A stretch of 64,000 nt of DNA from Planctomycetota bacterium (GTDB lineage Bacteria; Planctomycetota; UBA1135). This document shows, piece by piece, positions 34,344 through 44,250 of this stretch. The notes below the pieces were generated by a model, which did no database searches, was not told where the DNA came from, and saw only the letters and a program-made list of their open reading frames with translations. Position 1 is the stretch's first letter; every line of letters begins with the position of its first letter. The stretch lies in the NCBI GenBank assembly GCA_008501825.1, contig QQUA01000001.1:1-64000 (forward strand), written 5' to 3'. The translations under genes were made by a program, and so were the position numbers.

Positions 34344-35996
34344 ATGGCCGTCAAAAAGATCGCCTACGACCAAGAGGCCCGGGAACACATTCGCCAAGGT
34401 GTTCGGCAACTCGCCGCCGCGGTCAAAGTCACCCTCGGCCCCAGGGGCCGCAACGTCCTCATTGAAAAATCCTTCGGCTCCCCCACCGTCACCAAGGACG
34501 GGGTCACCGTAGCCAAGGAAATCGAACTCGAGGACAAGTACGAAAACATGGGCGCCCAAATGGTGCGCCAGGTTGCCAGCAAGACCAGCGACGTTGCCGG
34601 CGACGGCACCACCACCGCCACCGTGTTGGCAGAAGCCATTTTCGAAGAAGGCTTGCGCAGCGTCACCGCCGGCGCCAACCCGGTGGAATTGAAGCGCGGT
34701 ATCGAAGCCGCGGTGGAAGCCGCCACCAATTTCCTGCTGGAAAAATCCTCGGCTCCGGTCACCGACGCCAAGGACATTGAAAAGGTCGCCACCATCGCCG
34801 CCAACAACGACCCGGAAATCGGCGCCAAGTTGGCCGAGGCCTTCGAAAAGGTCGGGAAAGACGGCGTCATCACCGTCGAGGAAGGCCGCTCCCTGGAAAC
34901 CGAAATCGATTTGGTGGAAGGGATGCAGTTCGACAAGGGCTACCTGTCGCCCCACTTCGCCACCAACGTGGAAAACATGGAAGTGGAGTTGGAGGACGCT
35001 TTCGTCCTGATCTTCGAAAAGAAGATCGGCAACGTCCGCGATATGTTGCCGGTGTTGGAACAAGTGGCTCGCGCCGGCAAGCCGTTGTTGATCATCGCCG
35101 AAGACGTAGAAGGCGAAGCCCTGGCCACTTTGGTGGTCAACAAGCTCCGCGGCATCTTTAAGTGCTGCGCGGTCAAAGCTCCCGGTTTCGGCGATCGCCG
35201 CAAGGCCATGTTGGAAGACATCGCCGTGCTTACCGGCGGCACCGCCGTCATGGAAGACTTGGGCTGGAAGCTGGAGAACGTCACCGTCGACCAACTCGGT
35301 ACCGCCAAGCGGGTCATCGTGACCAAGGACGACACCACCATCGTCGAAGGCGGCGGCCAAAGCAGCGAAATCAAAGCTCGGATGGAGCAAATCCGGGCCG
35401 AGATCGCCAACACCAGCTCCGATTACGATTCCGAAAAGTTGACCGAACGCCTGGCCAAGCTGGCCGGTGGCGTTGCGGTAGTCAACGTCGGCGCCGCGAC
35501 CGAAGCTGAAATGAAAGAAAAGAAGGCTCGGGTGGAAGATGCTTTGCACGCCGTTCGGGCAGCCGCGGATGAAGGCATCCTGCCTGGCGGTGGCGTGGCT
35601 CTGCTCCGAGCTCAAAACGCCATCGGCAAGTTGGAATTGGCCGGCGACCAGAAGTACGGTGCCGAAATCGTGCGCCGTTCCCTGGAAGCGCCGCTTCGCC
35701 AAATCGCCGCCAACGCCGGTTTGGACGGTTCCATCGTGGTCGATCGGGTCCGCAACCAAAAGAGCCTGAGCAACGGCTACAACGGCGTCACCGAGAAATA
35801 CGAAGACCTGGTGAAGGCCGGCGTCATCGATCCCACCAAGGTGGTACGCACCGCGCTGCAAAACGCAGCCAGCGTCAGTACCTTGCTGCTGACCACCGAA
35901 GCCCTGGTCATGGAAGTGCCGGAAGACAAGCCGGCGGCTCCCCCAGGAGGAGCGCCCCCAGGAATGGGCGGCATGGGAGGCATGGGCGGCTTCTAA
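34344..35996 (+). CDS. groEL: Chaperonin GroEL (60 kDa)
   Basis: The 550-residue protein is full length, with [38 protein letters not shown] (nucleotide binding), [11 protein letters not shown] and GIVPGGG-like [13 protein letters not shown]. The C-terminal tail ends in the Gly-Gly-Met repeats of typical group I chaperonins ([11 protein letters not shown]). It forms the double-ring folding chamber that works with GroES. It is followed at once by a strong terminator at 36021-36058. Confidence 0.99.
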   Translation: MAVKKIAYDQEAREHIRQGVRQLAAAVKVTLGPRGRNVLIEKSFGSPTVTKDGVTVAKEIELEDKYENMGAQMVRQVASKTSDVAGDGTTTATVLAEAIFEEGLRSVTAGANPVELKRGIEAAVEAATNFLLEKSSAPVTDAKDIEKVATIAANNDPEIGAKLAEAFEKVGKDGVITVEEGRSLETEIDLVEGMQFDKGYLSPHFATNVENMEVELEDAFVLIFEKKIGNVRDMLPVLEQVARAGKPLLIIAEDVEGEALATLVVNKLRGIFKCCAVKAPGFGDRRKAMLEDIAVLTGGTAVMEDLGWKLENVTVDQLGTAKRVIVTKDDTTIVEGGGQSSEIKARMEQIRAEIANTSSDYDSEKLTERLAKLAGGVAVVNVGAATEAEMKEKKARVEDALHAVRAAADEGILPGGGVALLRAQNAIGKLELAGDQKYGAEIVRRSLEAPLRQIAANAGLDGSIVVDRVRNQKSLSNGYNGVTEKYEDLVKAGVIDPTKVVRTALQNAASVSTLLLTTEALVMEVPEDKPAAPPGGAPPGMGGMGGMGGF

Positions 35997-36020
35997 ATTT
36001 TCAAGCCGCCGTCGAATTGC

Positions 36021-36058
36021 GAGTCGCGATCTCCCACGAGGTCGCGACTCCTTTTCTT
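36021..36058 (+). terminator. Rho-independent terminator of the groESL operon
   Basis: GAGTCGCGA (36021-36029) pairs perfectly with TCGCGACTC (36042-36050) around a 12-base loop, followed by CTTTTCTTT. It lies 25 bases past the groEL stop. Confidence 0.9.
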
Positions 36059-36092
36059 TGCCGGTCCTATACCATGCAATCCTCCCCTTCCC

Positions 36093-37913
36093 ATGAAATC
36101 TACCCCCCGCTCTTTTCGACCGACCACGGTTTTCATGGCGGCTTCAGCCGTAGCTGGGATTTCATGCTGCACCATCGCCGTCCTGGAAAAGGGGCCGGAC
36201 CTATGGGAGTCTTCGTCCGGCAAGCTGCTGATCGCCGGTCTCTTGTTCTTGGCGATGGCCGCCGCTTTGCTACTGCAAAATTTCTATCAAGCGCAGGCCT
36301 GGGAAAAGCGCCGTAACCAAACCCTGCAAGAAGAGTGGCAAAAAGCCGTCAGCGAAGCTTCCTCGGAAATGGAAGCCTCCCGAAAGCGTTTTCAAACCCT
36401 GGCCAAAATTGCTCCCGTCGGCATTTTCGAAACCGATCTGGACGGGTGCATTCGTTTTGCCAGCCGGCGCTGGTTGGAAATGGTCGGCTGGCGCAAAAGC
36501 CAAGCTTTCGGCAAACCCTGGTTTGACGCCGTTGTCGAAGCAGAACGGAGCCGAGTTCAAGAAGCCTGGGCCCAGGCGGTGGCAAAAAACTGTCCCATGG
36601 AAATGGAGTTCCGGGTTCAACGACCGGATGGCTCCGAATCATGGCTGCTCTCGGTGACGACTCGGAAGGAATCCGTGGAAGGAGTCGAAGACGGCTTGGT
36701 CGGAACTTTCAGTGACGTCAGCCGGCACAAGAAGGAACAGCATCGGCAGCAGGTTTTTCAACAGCGCCTGCAACACGCCGAGCGCTTGGAAAGCTTGGGC
36801 ATGATGGCGGGCGGCGTTGCCCATGACCTGAACAACTTGCTGGTCGGAATCTTGGGCAATGCGGAAATCTTGGACCAGATGCTGCCGCAACGGCAAGAAG
36901 ATCGGGATGCCATGGATGGCTTGCTGAAGTCTTCTCATCGGGCTTCGGCGCTGGCCCGCAAATTACTGCAATACACCGGCAATCAACTCTCGGTGAAAAA
37001 CTCCATCAACCTCAGCGAATTCGCCGGCAACTGGATGCGCCTGCTCCAGGAGACCTCTGCTGAGCCGATGGAGTTGCAGTTGAATTGCCCTCCAGATTTA
37101 CCCGCCATGCAAGGCGACGTCATTCAACTGAGACAATTATTGTCGGAACTGACCCTCAACGCCCGGGAAGCCTCAGGAGAAAAACCGCTTTGGATCCGAG
37201 TGGCCACGGGTTGCCGCTCCTGGCCGCACTCCTGGCCGGATGATAGTGAGCCGATCACGCCGCCGACCGTCGGCCAGCCCCCGCCTCCGGGAGAATATCT
37301 TTGGCTGGAGTTCGAAGACCACAGTTGTGGCATGCCTGCGGATGTCGGAGAAAAAATATTCGACCCTTTCTTTTCGACCAAGTTTATGGGCCGAGGATTG
37401 GGCTTGGCCACCGTATTGGGAATCGTTCGAGGTCACGACGGGGCGATCCAATTTATTTCTCAATCCGGCAAAGGAACCCAATTCCGGCTCTGGTTCCCGG
37501 TAGAACCCCAGGATAAAGACAGTTTCCGCGAAGGTGCGGGATTCACGGCCAGTTCCCGTGGACAAATCTTGTTATTGGACTCATCCTTGGAAAGAGGAGA
37601 GGAATTGGTCAATCTCCTTTCCAACTTCAAACACCAAGCCGTCCTTTGCACTCAAGCGTCGGAAGCCCTGAGTCTATTGAGCAGCCAACCTTTCCACGCA
37701 ATTGGATTCCAAGCGGACGGCCCATGGCAAAAAGTTTTGGAGCACGGTTGGAAGGATTTACCTCCTCTTCCATTAGTGGCTTGGGCCAGCCAAGAACAGC
37801 AAGCTTTATTCCCGAAGCCCCCGCCGGACCGACCTTTTCACTATCTGCAGATACCCTTTGCAAATGACGCTTTGATTCAAGCCTTCGACAAGCTTTTGCC
37901 GGCGGTTATTTGA
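36093..37913 (+). CDS. PAS-domain sensor histidine kinase with degenerate receiver domain
   Basis: The 606-residue protein has two membrane helices (residues about 14-32 and 45-62). A PAS domain follows (LAKIAPVGIFETDLDGCI, LVGTFSDVSRHKKEQ). The DHp domain has MAGGVAHDLNNLLVGILGNA and the HATPase region has FEDHSCGMP and FFSTKFMGRGLGLA. From about 488 a receiver-like fold follows: ILLLDSSLERG, then FHAIGFQADGP where the phospho-acceptor Asp would be, and YLQIPFANDAL in place of the conserved Lys-Pro. Asp and Lys are both replaced, so this part is probably a non-phosphorylated regulatory domain. It ends in an 8-base convergent overlap with the large kinase gene. Confidence 0.92.
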   Translation: MKSTPRSFRPTTVFMAASAVAGISCCTIAVLEKGPDLWESSSGKLLIAGLLFLAMAAALLLQNFYQAQAWEKRRNQTLQEEWQKAVSEASSEMEASRKRFQTLAKIAPVGIFETDLDGCIRFASRRWLEMVGWRKSQAFGKPWFDAVVEAERSRVQEAWAQAVAKNCPMEMEFRVQRPDGSESWLLSVTTRKESVEGVEDGLVGTFSDVSRHKKEQHRQQVFQQRLQHAERLESLGMMAGGVAHDLNNLLVGILGNAEILDQMLPQRQEDRDAMDGLLKSSHRASALARKLLQYTGNQLSVKNSINLSEFAGNWMRLLQETSAEPMELQLNCPPDLPAMQGDVIQLRQLLSELTLNAREASGEKPLWIRVATGCRSWPHSWPDDSEPITPPTVGQPPPPGEYLWLEFEDHSCGMPADVGEKIFDPFFSTKFMGRGLGLATVLGIVRGHDGAIQFISQSGKGTQFRLWFPVEPQDKDSFREGAGFTASSRGQILLLDSSLERGEELVNLLSNFKHQAVLCTQASEALSLLSSQPFHAIGFQADGPWQKVLEHGWKDLPPLPLVAWASQEQQALFPKPPPDRPFHYLQIPFANDALIQAFDKLLPAVI

Positions 37914-40900
37914 CCGAATTGGCTTCCTTTGCCTCTAGGGTGCGTGCGACTCGGAAACCGACCTGGGCAAGATGCGCGCCCAGATAACTGCCTCTTCGGC
38001 GGGCCAATTCCATTTGTCGGGGGGAATCGTCGAACGAGCCCCCTTTAATCAGCCACTCTTCTTGAGTGGAAATTCGAGCAGCTACAAACTCCGGAGATGC
38101 CCCGCCTCGGGAATTGGGCGTCAGCTCGGGACGCAAGGGGCTAAAGCACCACTCCCGAACGTTTCCGCTTAGGTCGAAAAGGCCGAAGCCGTTCGGCCAG
38201 CGCTCTCCAGTAGGTCCGGGTCTATCCCGCCCGTCTTGCCGGCAAATTTCGAATCGCGGCAGCATGCCCGGGTCAAAACCAAAGGCATAGGGTGAGGCGG
38301 CACCACCCCGAGCGGCAAATTCCCATTCCTCTTCAGTAGGCAAGCGATACCCTCGCCGCTCGATCCAATCCTGCGGCAAATCAACCACTTCTTTGGCGCT
38401 GAAATTATCCATATTCACCTGCGGGTAGCAGTGTTGTTGTTCCGGAATCCCTTCCTTATGACTCAGCCAATTGCAATAAGCCATGGCGCTTAACAAGGTG
38501 ACTCCCTCCATGGCTGATTTGGAAGATGCGGAGAGATAACTCATCAAAGCCGGATGGTTCTTTTCGAATTCGCGGAATTGTTTCTGACTGACTTCGGTGG
38601 CGGAAATGGCGAACCTCCGATCCAATTGGACCAAGCGGGGAAGCTCATGGCGTTTCGCCCGCCCCTGATTCCAAAGATCTCCAATCAAAATTTCACCGGG
38701 CCCTTGCAAAACCACCATGGGTTGTCCTTGGACGTTTTGGAACCAGTTCAATCCCTTTTCTTCCGCTTGCTCCAAAGTAATCCCCGCCGGCTCGCCCTTT
38801 AGATCCCATTTGCGGGCCAAGAAATCCGCCGCTTGATGAACACCGCTGTCCGGGTGCTCCTGCCCAAATTTCACCAGCAAAGTCGAAGCCAACTCCTTTT
38901 CGTCATTCCGAAGGTCCTCCAACCGGTAACCGCTGCCGGCCAACAAGAGAGCCTGGATCAGAAGGGGTTCCGTTTCGACTTGGAGGCGTTCAAAAATAAA
39001 AGAAATGGGAACCTTCAATTTCGAGGCTTGATGAGAAAACTGGGCTCGAAGGCCGGCTCGCCGGTCCCCCAACAGCTCCTGCCAATGTCGGTCTTGTTCC
39101 GGCAACTGAAGCAAGGTCCATAAGGCGGTGGCTTGGGCTCGATCCAACTCCGCCACCTCTTCTCGGGAAGGATTTGTGCGGTGCCACAACGACAAAAGGG
39201 TCACTACATCCTCGGCTTCAAGATCAAAGCCGGCTGATCCGGGACGAGCTTCCACCAAGATCGAGGCCGGTCGATAACCCAATTCGGTTACTTGTTCGGC
39301 CTGCTGAACAAGTTGGGCAAAACTCTCCGCCCGGAAGAGCCGGTGCTCCACTCCCAGCGGCTCCAGCCAAAGAGTATTCAAAAGCCGCAAGTGACCGTGC
39401 CACAGCGGGAATTCAGGATTCTGGGAGGGAATTAAGCTTAGATCTGTATTTCTTATCCAATAGCCGGGAAAAAGATCGGATTGAAACAGGAGTTCCATCG
39501 GCATACGCTTGGAATGAACGCTGCGAGGAACCGGGCGCCGCAACCAAACCTCTTGCATGGAAAGAGCGCCGTCAAGCTGGCGTTGGATTTGGGTACTTAC
39601 CGGATAATATTCTTTGCTCTGCAAATCTTGTTGACCTTGTTTGTATTCTCGAAAGCTTGAACCCAACAGCACGCCGGCGTGAATGGTGTCCGGGTGTTTG
39701 GGTCCCCAAAGAACTCCGAAGCGAGGCCCGTGCCCGGCGGTATCCACCAGGCAAAAGGCATCCACCGGTTCCAAGCCATGAAGGAGGCTGTCTTCGACTT
39801 GGGCCATCAGTTCGGGAGCCGGCCGCCGCCAGGCCAAACTCCAGGGCTTATGATCCCGAGTCCAACTGGCCGCGACCAGAGATCGGCCGCCGCCAAGATA
39901 GGGTCGAATGTGAAGAGGTCGAAAACCGGCGGGACGCATTTCTTCCACCAGTTGCAGAAAATCCTCCTCGACCATAGCGGCGCACCAGGCGAAATCGGCA
40001 TATAAACGACCTTTCGCCTGCAAGAAGGCCTGCCCCCACTCTCGTTTCCATTCAGGTGCCGGTGCGGCTTCGGGCTGGTAGTTCCATGGCCGCCGGCTCA
40101 AAACCGCTTCCATGGCCGGAATCAAGATTTCGGGGGCATCTTTTAGACTGGAGATCAGGATTCGATATTGATCTTCATCCCCCTCGGATAACAGAGAGGC
40201 CAAAAAAGCTTTCTGCTGACCTCCGAAGCGCACCAACAGCCGAGCAGCATTGTATTTTGCCTCCCCAGAGCCGGACCGGAAGACAACTTCAACATGCCGC
40301 AATATGTGCAAAGGCAAAGAAGGAAACAGCCGGACCCAATTGGACCAGAGCAGCGGATGTTCTTGGAGCAGCCGGCCGGCGAATTCAGCCTCGCTCTCCT
40401 GATCGAATACGAAGTCGTCATCCAGGAAATACTGAGCGGCAGTAGCCCGGAAGCGAACGTTTGGGTCTTTGACTTGACTGACCTGACGGATCTCCTGAAG
40501 TAATCGAGCGCATTCCCGCGGGGTAGCTTTTTGCTTCCAATCTCGAAGCACTTGCAGCCTCCAGGAAAACTCGTTGACCGGCAGCTTCGAATTCAAAAGA
40601 GAACGTCCGATCTCGCGGACGTCCTGCCTGCCGAAGAAAAGCATGGCAAGGTGCAGGCGTTCTTGATCTCGGGCCTCCCGGGAAGTGATCAATTTTTTTC
40701 GTACCGCTTTTTCTCCCGCCTCTTCATAGTCCACCAGTTGTTGCAGCAAACCGGGAATAGCGATGGAGCGGGCTTCGATCAGGGATTCAACCAGAGTGGT
40801 CAGTCGAGAATCCTCGGCGGTTTCCTTTTCTTGCAGAGCGGTTACCGCCTCGCGCCAACTCCAAGTCACGCTCAGGAAAGATACGGCGCCTAATGCCAAG

Positions 40901-41877
40901 AATGCCATCATCATCCAAGCCAAAGTCGGGTTTCGCTTGGTCCACATGGCGGCCCGTTCCCAAAACGCGGTGGGCCGGGCTTGAATCGGACGTCCTTCCA
41001 ACCAGGCTTCCAGATCGGCGGCCAAATCTTCTGCCGTGGAATAGCGTTTCTCCGGCTCGCGGCGGAGACACTTCTCGCAAATGGTTTGTAAATCCTTGGG
41101 AATGTCCCTGACCAAAATGGCAAGGGAAATGGGATCGCGATCCTGGATTTGTTTCAACACCGCGAAAAAGCTGTTGCCCATGAATGGGGGCCGGCCGGAA
41201 AGCAAGGTGTAGAAAGCAGCGCCCAATCCATAAATGTCGGCAAGCGGGCCGACCTGGCCCATATTTCCGCTGGCCACTTCCGGGCTGACGTAATTGGGAG
41301 TTCCCAATACGTCTCCTGGAAGAGTCAGACTCTGTTCCACGCCGACGGCTTTCGCCAGGCCGAAGTCGGTCAACCAAACTTTGCGGTTTTGATCGACCAG
41401 GATATTGCTTGGCTTGACGTCGCGGTGAACGATGCCGCACTGGTGGGCATAATCCAAGGCCCGGGCGGCTTGCCGAATCAGGGTGGCGGCTCGCCGGGGA
41501 GGCACCGGCCCATCCTTTAACCGGGCAGAAAGTGGTTGCCCGTCGATGAATTCCATGGTGAAAAAGTGCTGGCCCTTTTCGCAGCCAACATCCAGGATGC
41601 GAACGATATTCGGATGCCGTAACTGGGCCGCAGCCCGAGCTTCGGCCTGGAAACGCTCCACCTGATCCGGGGTGGCCAAACGGCCGGCCAAGATCATTTT
41701 CAGAGCGACGATGCGCCCCAAGCTCTTTTGTTCCGCCCGATAAACCACGCCCATGCCGCCTCGAGCCACCTCTTCCAGCAGCACATAATCCCCAAACTGC
41801 GGTTCCGATTCACCGGCAGGCGTTTCGCCCGAAATGGTTTCCTTTGCAGGAGGTTCGGAAGGAAGCTCCGGGGCCAT
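37906..41877 (-). CDS. Giant Ser/Thr kinase fused to a formylglycine-generating-enzyme-like domain
   Basis: The 1323-residue protein begins with a kinase domain (about 28-290): VARGGMGVVYRA, VALKMIL, HRDVKPSNIL and DFGLAKAVG. A membrane segment (LAWMMMAFLALGAVSFLSVTW) lies near 318-340. About 740 residues of helical, tetratricopeptide-like or unknown structure follow. The C-terminal 240 residues resemble FGE-sulfatase domains: AMAYCNWLSHKEGIPEQQ, GYRLPTEEEWEFAARGG, GLFDLSGNVREWC and WLIKGGSFDDS, ending FRVARTL. Such domains occur in kinases as sensor or ligand-binding parts, often without oxidase activity. The start ATG is 18 bases past the methyltransferase stop. Confidence 0.93.
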   Translation of the reverse strand: MAPELPSEPPAKETISGETPAGESEPQFGDYVLLEEVARGGMGVVYRAEQKSLGRIVALKMILAGRLATPDQVERFQAEARAAAQLRHPNIVRILDVGCEKGQHFFTMEFIDGQPLSARLKDGPVPPRRAATLIRQAARALDYAHQCGIVHRDVKPSNILVDQNRKVWLTDFGLAKAVGVEQSLTLPGDVLGTPNYVSPEVASGNMGQVGPLADIYGLGAAFYTLLSGRPPFMGNSFFAVLKQIQDRDPISLAILVRDIPKDLQTICEKCLRREPEKRYSTAEDLAADLEAWLEGRPIQARPTAFWERAAMWTKRNPTLAWMMMAFLALGAVSFLSVTWSWREAVTALQEKETAEDSRLTTLVESLIEARSIAIPGLLQQLVDYEEAGEKAVRKKLITSREARDQERLHLAMLFFGRQDVREIGRSLLNSKLPVNEFSWRLQVLRDWKQKATPRECARLLQEIRQVSQVKDPNVRFRATAAQYFLDDDFVFDQESEAEFAGRLLQEHPLLWSNWVRLFPSLPLHILRHVEVVFRSGSGEAKYNAARLLVRFGGQQKAFLASLLSEGDEDQYRILISSLKDAPEILIPAMEAVLSRRPWNYQPEAAPAPEWKREWGQAFLQAKGRLYADFAWCAAMVEEDFLQLVEEMRPAGFRPLHIRPYLGGGRSLVAASWTRDHKPWSLAWRRPAPELMAQVEDSLLHGLEPVDAFCLVDTAGHGPRFGVLWGPKHPDTIHAGVLLGSSFREYKQGQQDLQSKEYYPVSTQIQRQLDGALSMQEVWLRRPVPRSVHSKRMPMELLFQSDLFPGYWIRNTDLSLIPSQNPEFPLWHGHLRLLNTLWLEPLGVEHRLFRAESFAQLVQQAEQVTELGYRPASILVEARPGSAGFDLEAEDVVTLLSLWHRTNPSREEVAELDRAQATALWTLLQLPEQDRHWQELLGDRRAGLRAQFSHQASKLKVPISFIFERLQVETEPLLIQALLLAGSGYRLEDLRNDEKELASTLLVKFGQEHPDSGVHQAADFLARKWDLKGEPAGITLEQAEEKGLNWFQNVQGQPMVVLQGPGEILIGDLWNQGRAKRHELPRLVQLDRRFAISATEVSQKQFREFEKNHPALMSYLSASSKSAMEGVTLLSAMAYCNWLSHKEGIPEQQHCYPQVNMDNFSAKEVVDLPQDWIERRGYRLPTEEEWEFAARGGAASPYAFGFDPGMLPRFEICRQDGRDRPGPTGERWPNGFGLFDLSGNVREWCFSPLRPELTPNSRGGASPEFVAARISTQEEWLIKGGSFDDSPRQMELARRRGSYLGAHLAQVGFRVARTLEAKEANSVK

Positions 41878-41895
41878 GGCCGGCCACTATAAGGC

Positions 41896-42696
41896 TTATC
41901 GACCTGTTTTTCTCTTTGGCGCGGCGGCTCGAGTGGTTCCGGCCTGGCGCGACCGGCGGCGAGAACTTTTCGACCGATACGGAGTGGATCGGGATCGGGC
42001 CTCCGGCTTGTAAAAAATCAGGAGGTGGTGAAACCCTCGAAGGTAGAAGTTGTGCTGCTCCGCCGCTTGGTGGTAATTCCCTTTTTGTAAATCCCGATTT
42101 CCCCGCACCACGGCGACGTGATCGACCGGCTGGAATTGCTGCTCCAACATCGCCATGAACCGAGCTCCAATGGGAACGAAACCCTTCCGCGACCAGGAAT
42201 CTCCGGTGTAAACCGCGAGGTAGCGATCGGGCCGGAGGATGCGATCGAATTCCCCGAAAACCTGGTTCATAGCCTCGAAATAGGCCGGCTCATGGGCATC
42301 CAGTTCGCCAATACAAGCCGGGGAACCGGAATACTTCAGGTGGTTGCCGTAAGGCGGGTCGCAAAAAATGAAGTCGGCCTTGCCATCTTCCAACGGCAGT
42401 TTTCGAGCGTCGGCGCGGAAAACGTCCCGGCGGGTCGGTTGCAGATCGTATCCCAGAGCTCGACGGTTGAGATCGCGAGCCACGTCCAAGGTGGTCCCGC
42501 CGCCGGCCATGGGATCCACCACTAAATGTTTTTCCAAGGTATAGCGCTGCAACAAGTTCCAAATGACGTAGGACGGCGTCGCCCCGCGGTAATTCGGATC
42601 TCCTTGGCCACCCTTGCCGTACTGCCCGGAAGGGTATTGCCAGAGGGTGGTGGTTTGCAGTTGCAGGCGCGGTTTGGGCACGGTTCGGCTCAGCAT
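41896..42696 (-). CDS. Orphan DPPY-type DNA/RNA methyltransferase
   Basis: With the ATG at 42696 the product has 266 residues. SAM-binding motif I is DPMAGGGTTLDVARDL and the catalytic motif IV is FCDPPYGNHLKY, the N6-adenine/N4-cytosine type. YLAVYTGDSWSRKG follows. The tail is very basic (RSRSTPYRSKSSRRRS and more), useful for nucleic-acid binding. No restriction enzyme or specificity subunit is adjacent. A longer frame to 42717 would begin with TTG inside the T-tract of the tRNA terminator, so the ATG is preferred. The giant kinase follows 18 bases downstream. Confidence 0.88.
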   Translation of the reverse strand: MLSRTVPKPRLQLQTTTLWQYPSGQYGKGGQGDPNYRGATPSYVIWNLLQRYTLEKHLVVDPMAGGGTTLDVARDLNRRALGYDLQPTRRDVFRADARKLPLEDGKADFIFCDPPYGNHLKYSGSPACIGELDAHEPAYFEAMNQVFGEFDRILRPDRYLAVYTGDSWSRKGFVPIGARFMAMLEQQFQPVDHVAVVRGNRDLQKGNYHQAAEQHNFYLRGFHHLLIFYKPEARSRSTPYRSKSSRRRSRQAGTTRAAAPKRKTGR

Positions 42697-42715
42697 AGCC
42701 GCCGAGCCGGCGACC

Positions 42716-42748
42716 AAAAAAGACGGGCCGCCTCGCTGGGAGGCGGCC
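42716..42748 (-). terminator. Rho-independent terminator of the tRNA-Leu gene (minus strand)
   Basis: On the minus strand GGCCGCCTC and GAGGCGGCC form a perfect 9-pair stem around a 5-base loop, followed by CGTCTTTTTT. It lies just after the tRNA and directly before the methyltransferase coding region. Confidence 0.9.
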
Positions 42749-42758
42749 GGTGTGATTT

Positions 42759-42848
<90 letters not shown>

Positions 42849-42862
42849 TGATTGGGGCAGTG

Positions 42863-42890
42863 ATTCTAGCCCGGCGAGGGTTTGCGTCAA
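42863..42890 (-). promoter_or_regulatory. Sigma-70-type promoter of tRNA-Leu
   Basis: On the minus strand TTGACG (-35) is separated by 16 bases from TAGAAT (-10). The predicted start point lies about 7 bases upstream of the tRNA 5' end. Confidence 0.8.
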
Positions 42891-42972
42891 TCTGCCGCCT
42901 TGTTGCCCGCCGCCGGAGGGAGGATTGACGGCTGAGCGGTGCGATCCTAGTTTTCTTCCCCAGGTCCATTCC

Positions 42973-44250
42973 ATGAAACGCTCGCTGATCTGCTTCTTAC
43001 TTTTTTCCGCCGCCATTTCCCTGATTTCGCCGGTCACCGGTGCCGAACTCCAAGAAGAAGGCGCCAGCCTCCTGGAAGGTCGGGGCGATTTTGCAACCAC
43101 CTTGAGCCGCCAAGTTCGGGAGGAGCAAGCCTTGGATGCCTCGGAGGATGAGGCGTTCAGCTTGGTGCAATACCCGACCCCGCTCGGCGACATGGCGGCC
43201 TACTTGAGCCGGCCGCCGGAAACCAAGGGCAAGCATCCGGCCATTATTTGGTTGGTGGGCGGCTTTCCTCCCGGTGGCGGCGGCTCCTGGCTGTGGGAAC
43301 CGGCTGCGCGGAATAACGATCAAACTGCCCGGGCTTTCCGCGAGCACGGCTTCGTGGTGATGTACCCGGCCCTGCGCGGTTTCGGCGGCAATCCTGGATT
43401 CCAGGAATCCTTTTATGGCGAAGTCAACGACGTTCTGGCGGCGCTGGATTACCTCGCTCAATTGGATTTCGTGGATTCGAAACGCATTTTTCTCGGCGGT
43501 CACAGCACCGGCGGGACCTTGGCTCTTCTGGTCGCCGCGGCGACCGATCGATTTCGAGCGGTATTCAGCTTCGGCCCGGCGGCAAGGGCTTCCGAGTACA
43601 GCAAGGAAGATCTCCACTACGACGTAGAAAATGAGCGAGAAGACCGCTTGCGCTCCCCCATCGAGTGGTTGTCTTCCATTCAATCTCCCACCTGGATTGT
43701 GGAAGGAATTCCCGAAGGGAGGATGGATTCTTTTTATGAAATGCAGGATGAATGCGACAATCCCAAGGTTCGTTTTATTCCGGTGCGGCGAGCCAACCAC
43801 TTTAACCTACTTCACCCGCTTACAAACCATTTCGCTGCATCCTTCGCCAAGAAGAACAATCCGGCGGCGGCTGAACTTAAGCAACCGAAAATTCAAAAGG
43901 CTTACGACCTCTTCTGGCATGCTCAGCAGGAGGCCGAAGCCTTGCAATTGCTGGCTGATCTTCGAATTCAAGGGGTGGCCATCGATAAACCTCAAGTGAT
44001 TTGTTTTACTTTGCTCGACTGGATTGTGGATGATTTGGAAACCACTTCCAAACTCGCCAAGCAGGCGGGTTTCCAAATCGATCCCCTCGAATCTAAAGTC
44101 GACCGCGACGGCGACGAATTTTTCATTTTGGAGATTCGGAAAACCATTCGCCTTCAGGACTTGGAATCCCTTTTCCGAGCCACGAAGTCGGTTGCCACCT
44201 GGGCTTCCGACCGGGAACTTTTTTACAGAGGCTGGAAAGTGGAGGCTTAA
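42973..44250 (+). CDS. Exported alpha/beta hydrolase with RraB-like C-terminal domain
   Basis: From the ATG at 42973 the protein has 425 residues. A signal peptide (RSLICFLLFSAAISLISPVTG) leads to a peptidase-type alpha/beta hydrolase. Its nucleophile elbow is GGHSTGGTLAL near residue 178, and RRANHFNLLHP carries the probable His. The oxyanion-type segment is LVGGFPPGGG. After about residue 337 a separate domain begins (VICFTLLDWIVDDLETTSKLAKQAGF, LEIRKTIRLQDLESLF, ending LFYRGWKVEA). It follows the strand-helix pattern of RraB-type regulators of ribonuclease activity. Fusing that domain to an exported hydrolase is unusual. The gene ends in a 4-base convergent overlap with the RlaP pseudogene. 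Confidence 0.82.
   Translation: MKRSLICFLLFSAAISLISPVTGAELQEEGASLLEGRGDFATTLSRQVREEQALDASEDEAFSLVQYPTPLGDMAAYLSRPPETKGKHPAIIWLVGGFPPGGGGSWLWEPAARNNDQTARAFREHGFVVMYPALRGFGGNPGFQESFYGEVNDVLAALDYLAQLDFVDSKRIFLGGHSTGGTLALLVAAATDRFRAVFSFGPAARASEYSKEDLHYDVENEREDRLRSPIEWLSSIQSPTWIVEGIPEGRMDSFYEMQDECDNPKVRFIPVRRANHFNLLHPLTNHFAASFAKKNNPAAAELKQPKIQKAYDLFWHAQQEAEALQLLADLRIQGVAIDKPQVICFTLLDWIVDDLETTSKLAKQAGFQIDPLESKVDRDGDEFFILEIRKTIRLQDLESLFRATKSVATWASDRELFYRGWKVEA

Noticed and set aside
34317-35861. Long minus-strand open frame (514 codons)
   Set aside because: It is the exact antisense of groEL, whose plus-strand product is unmistakable.
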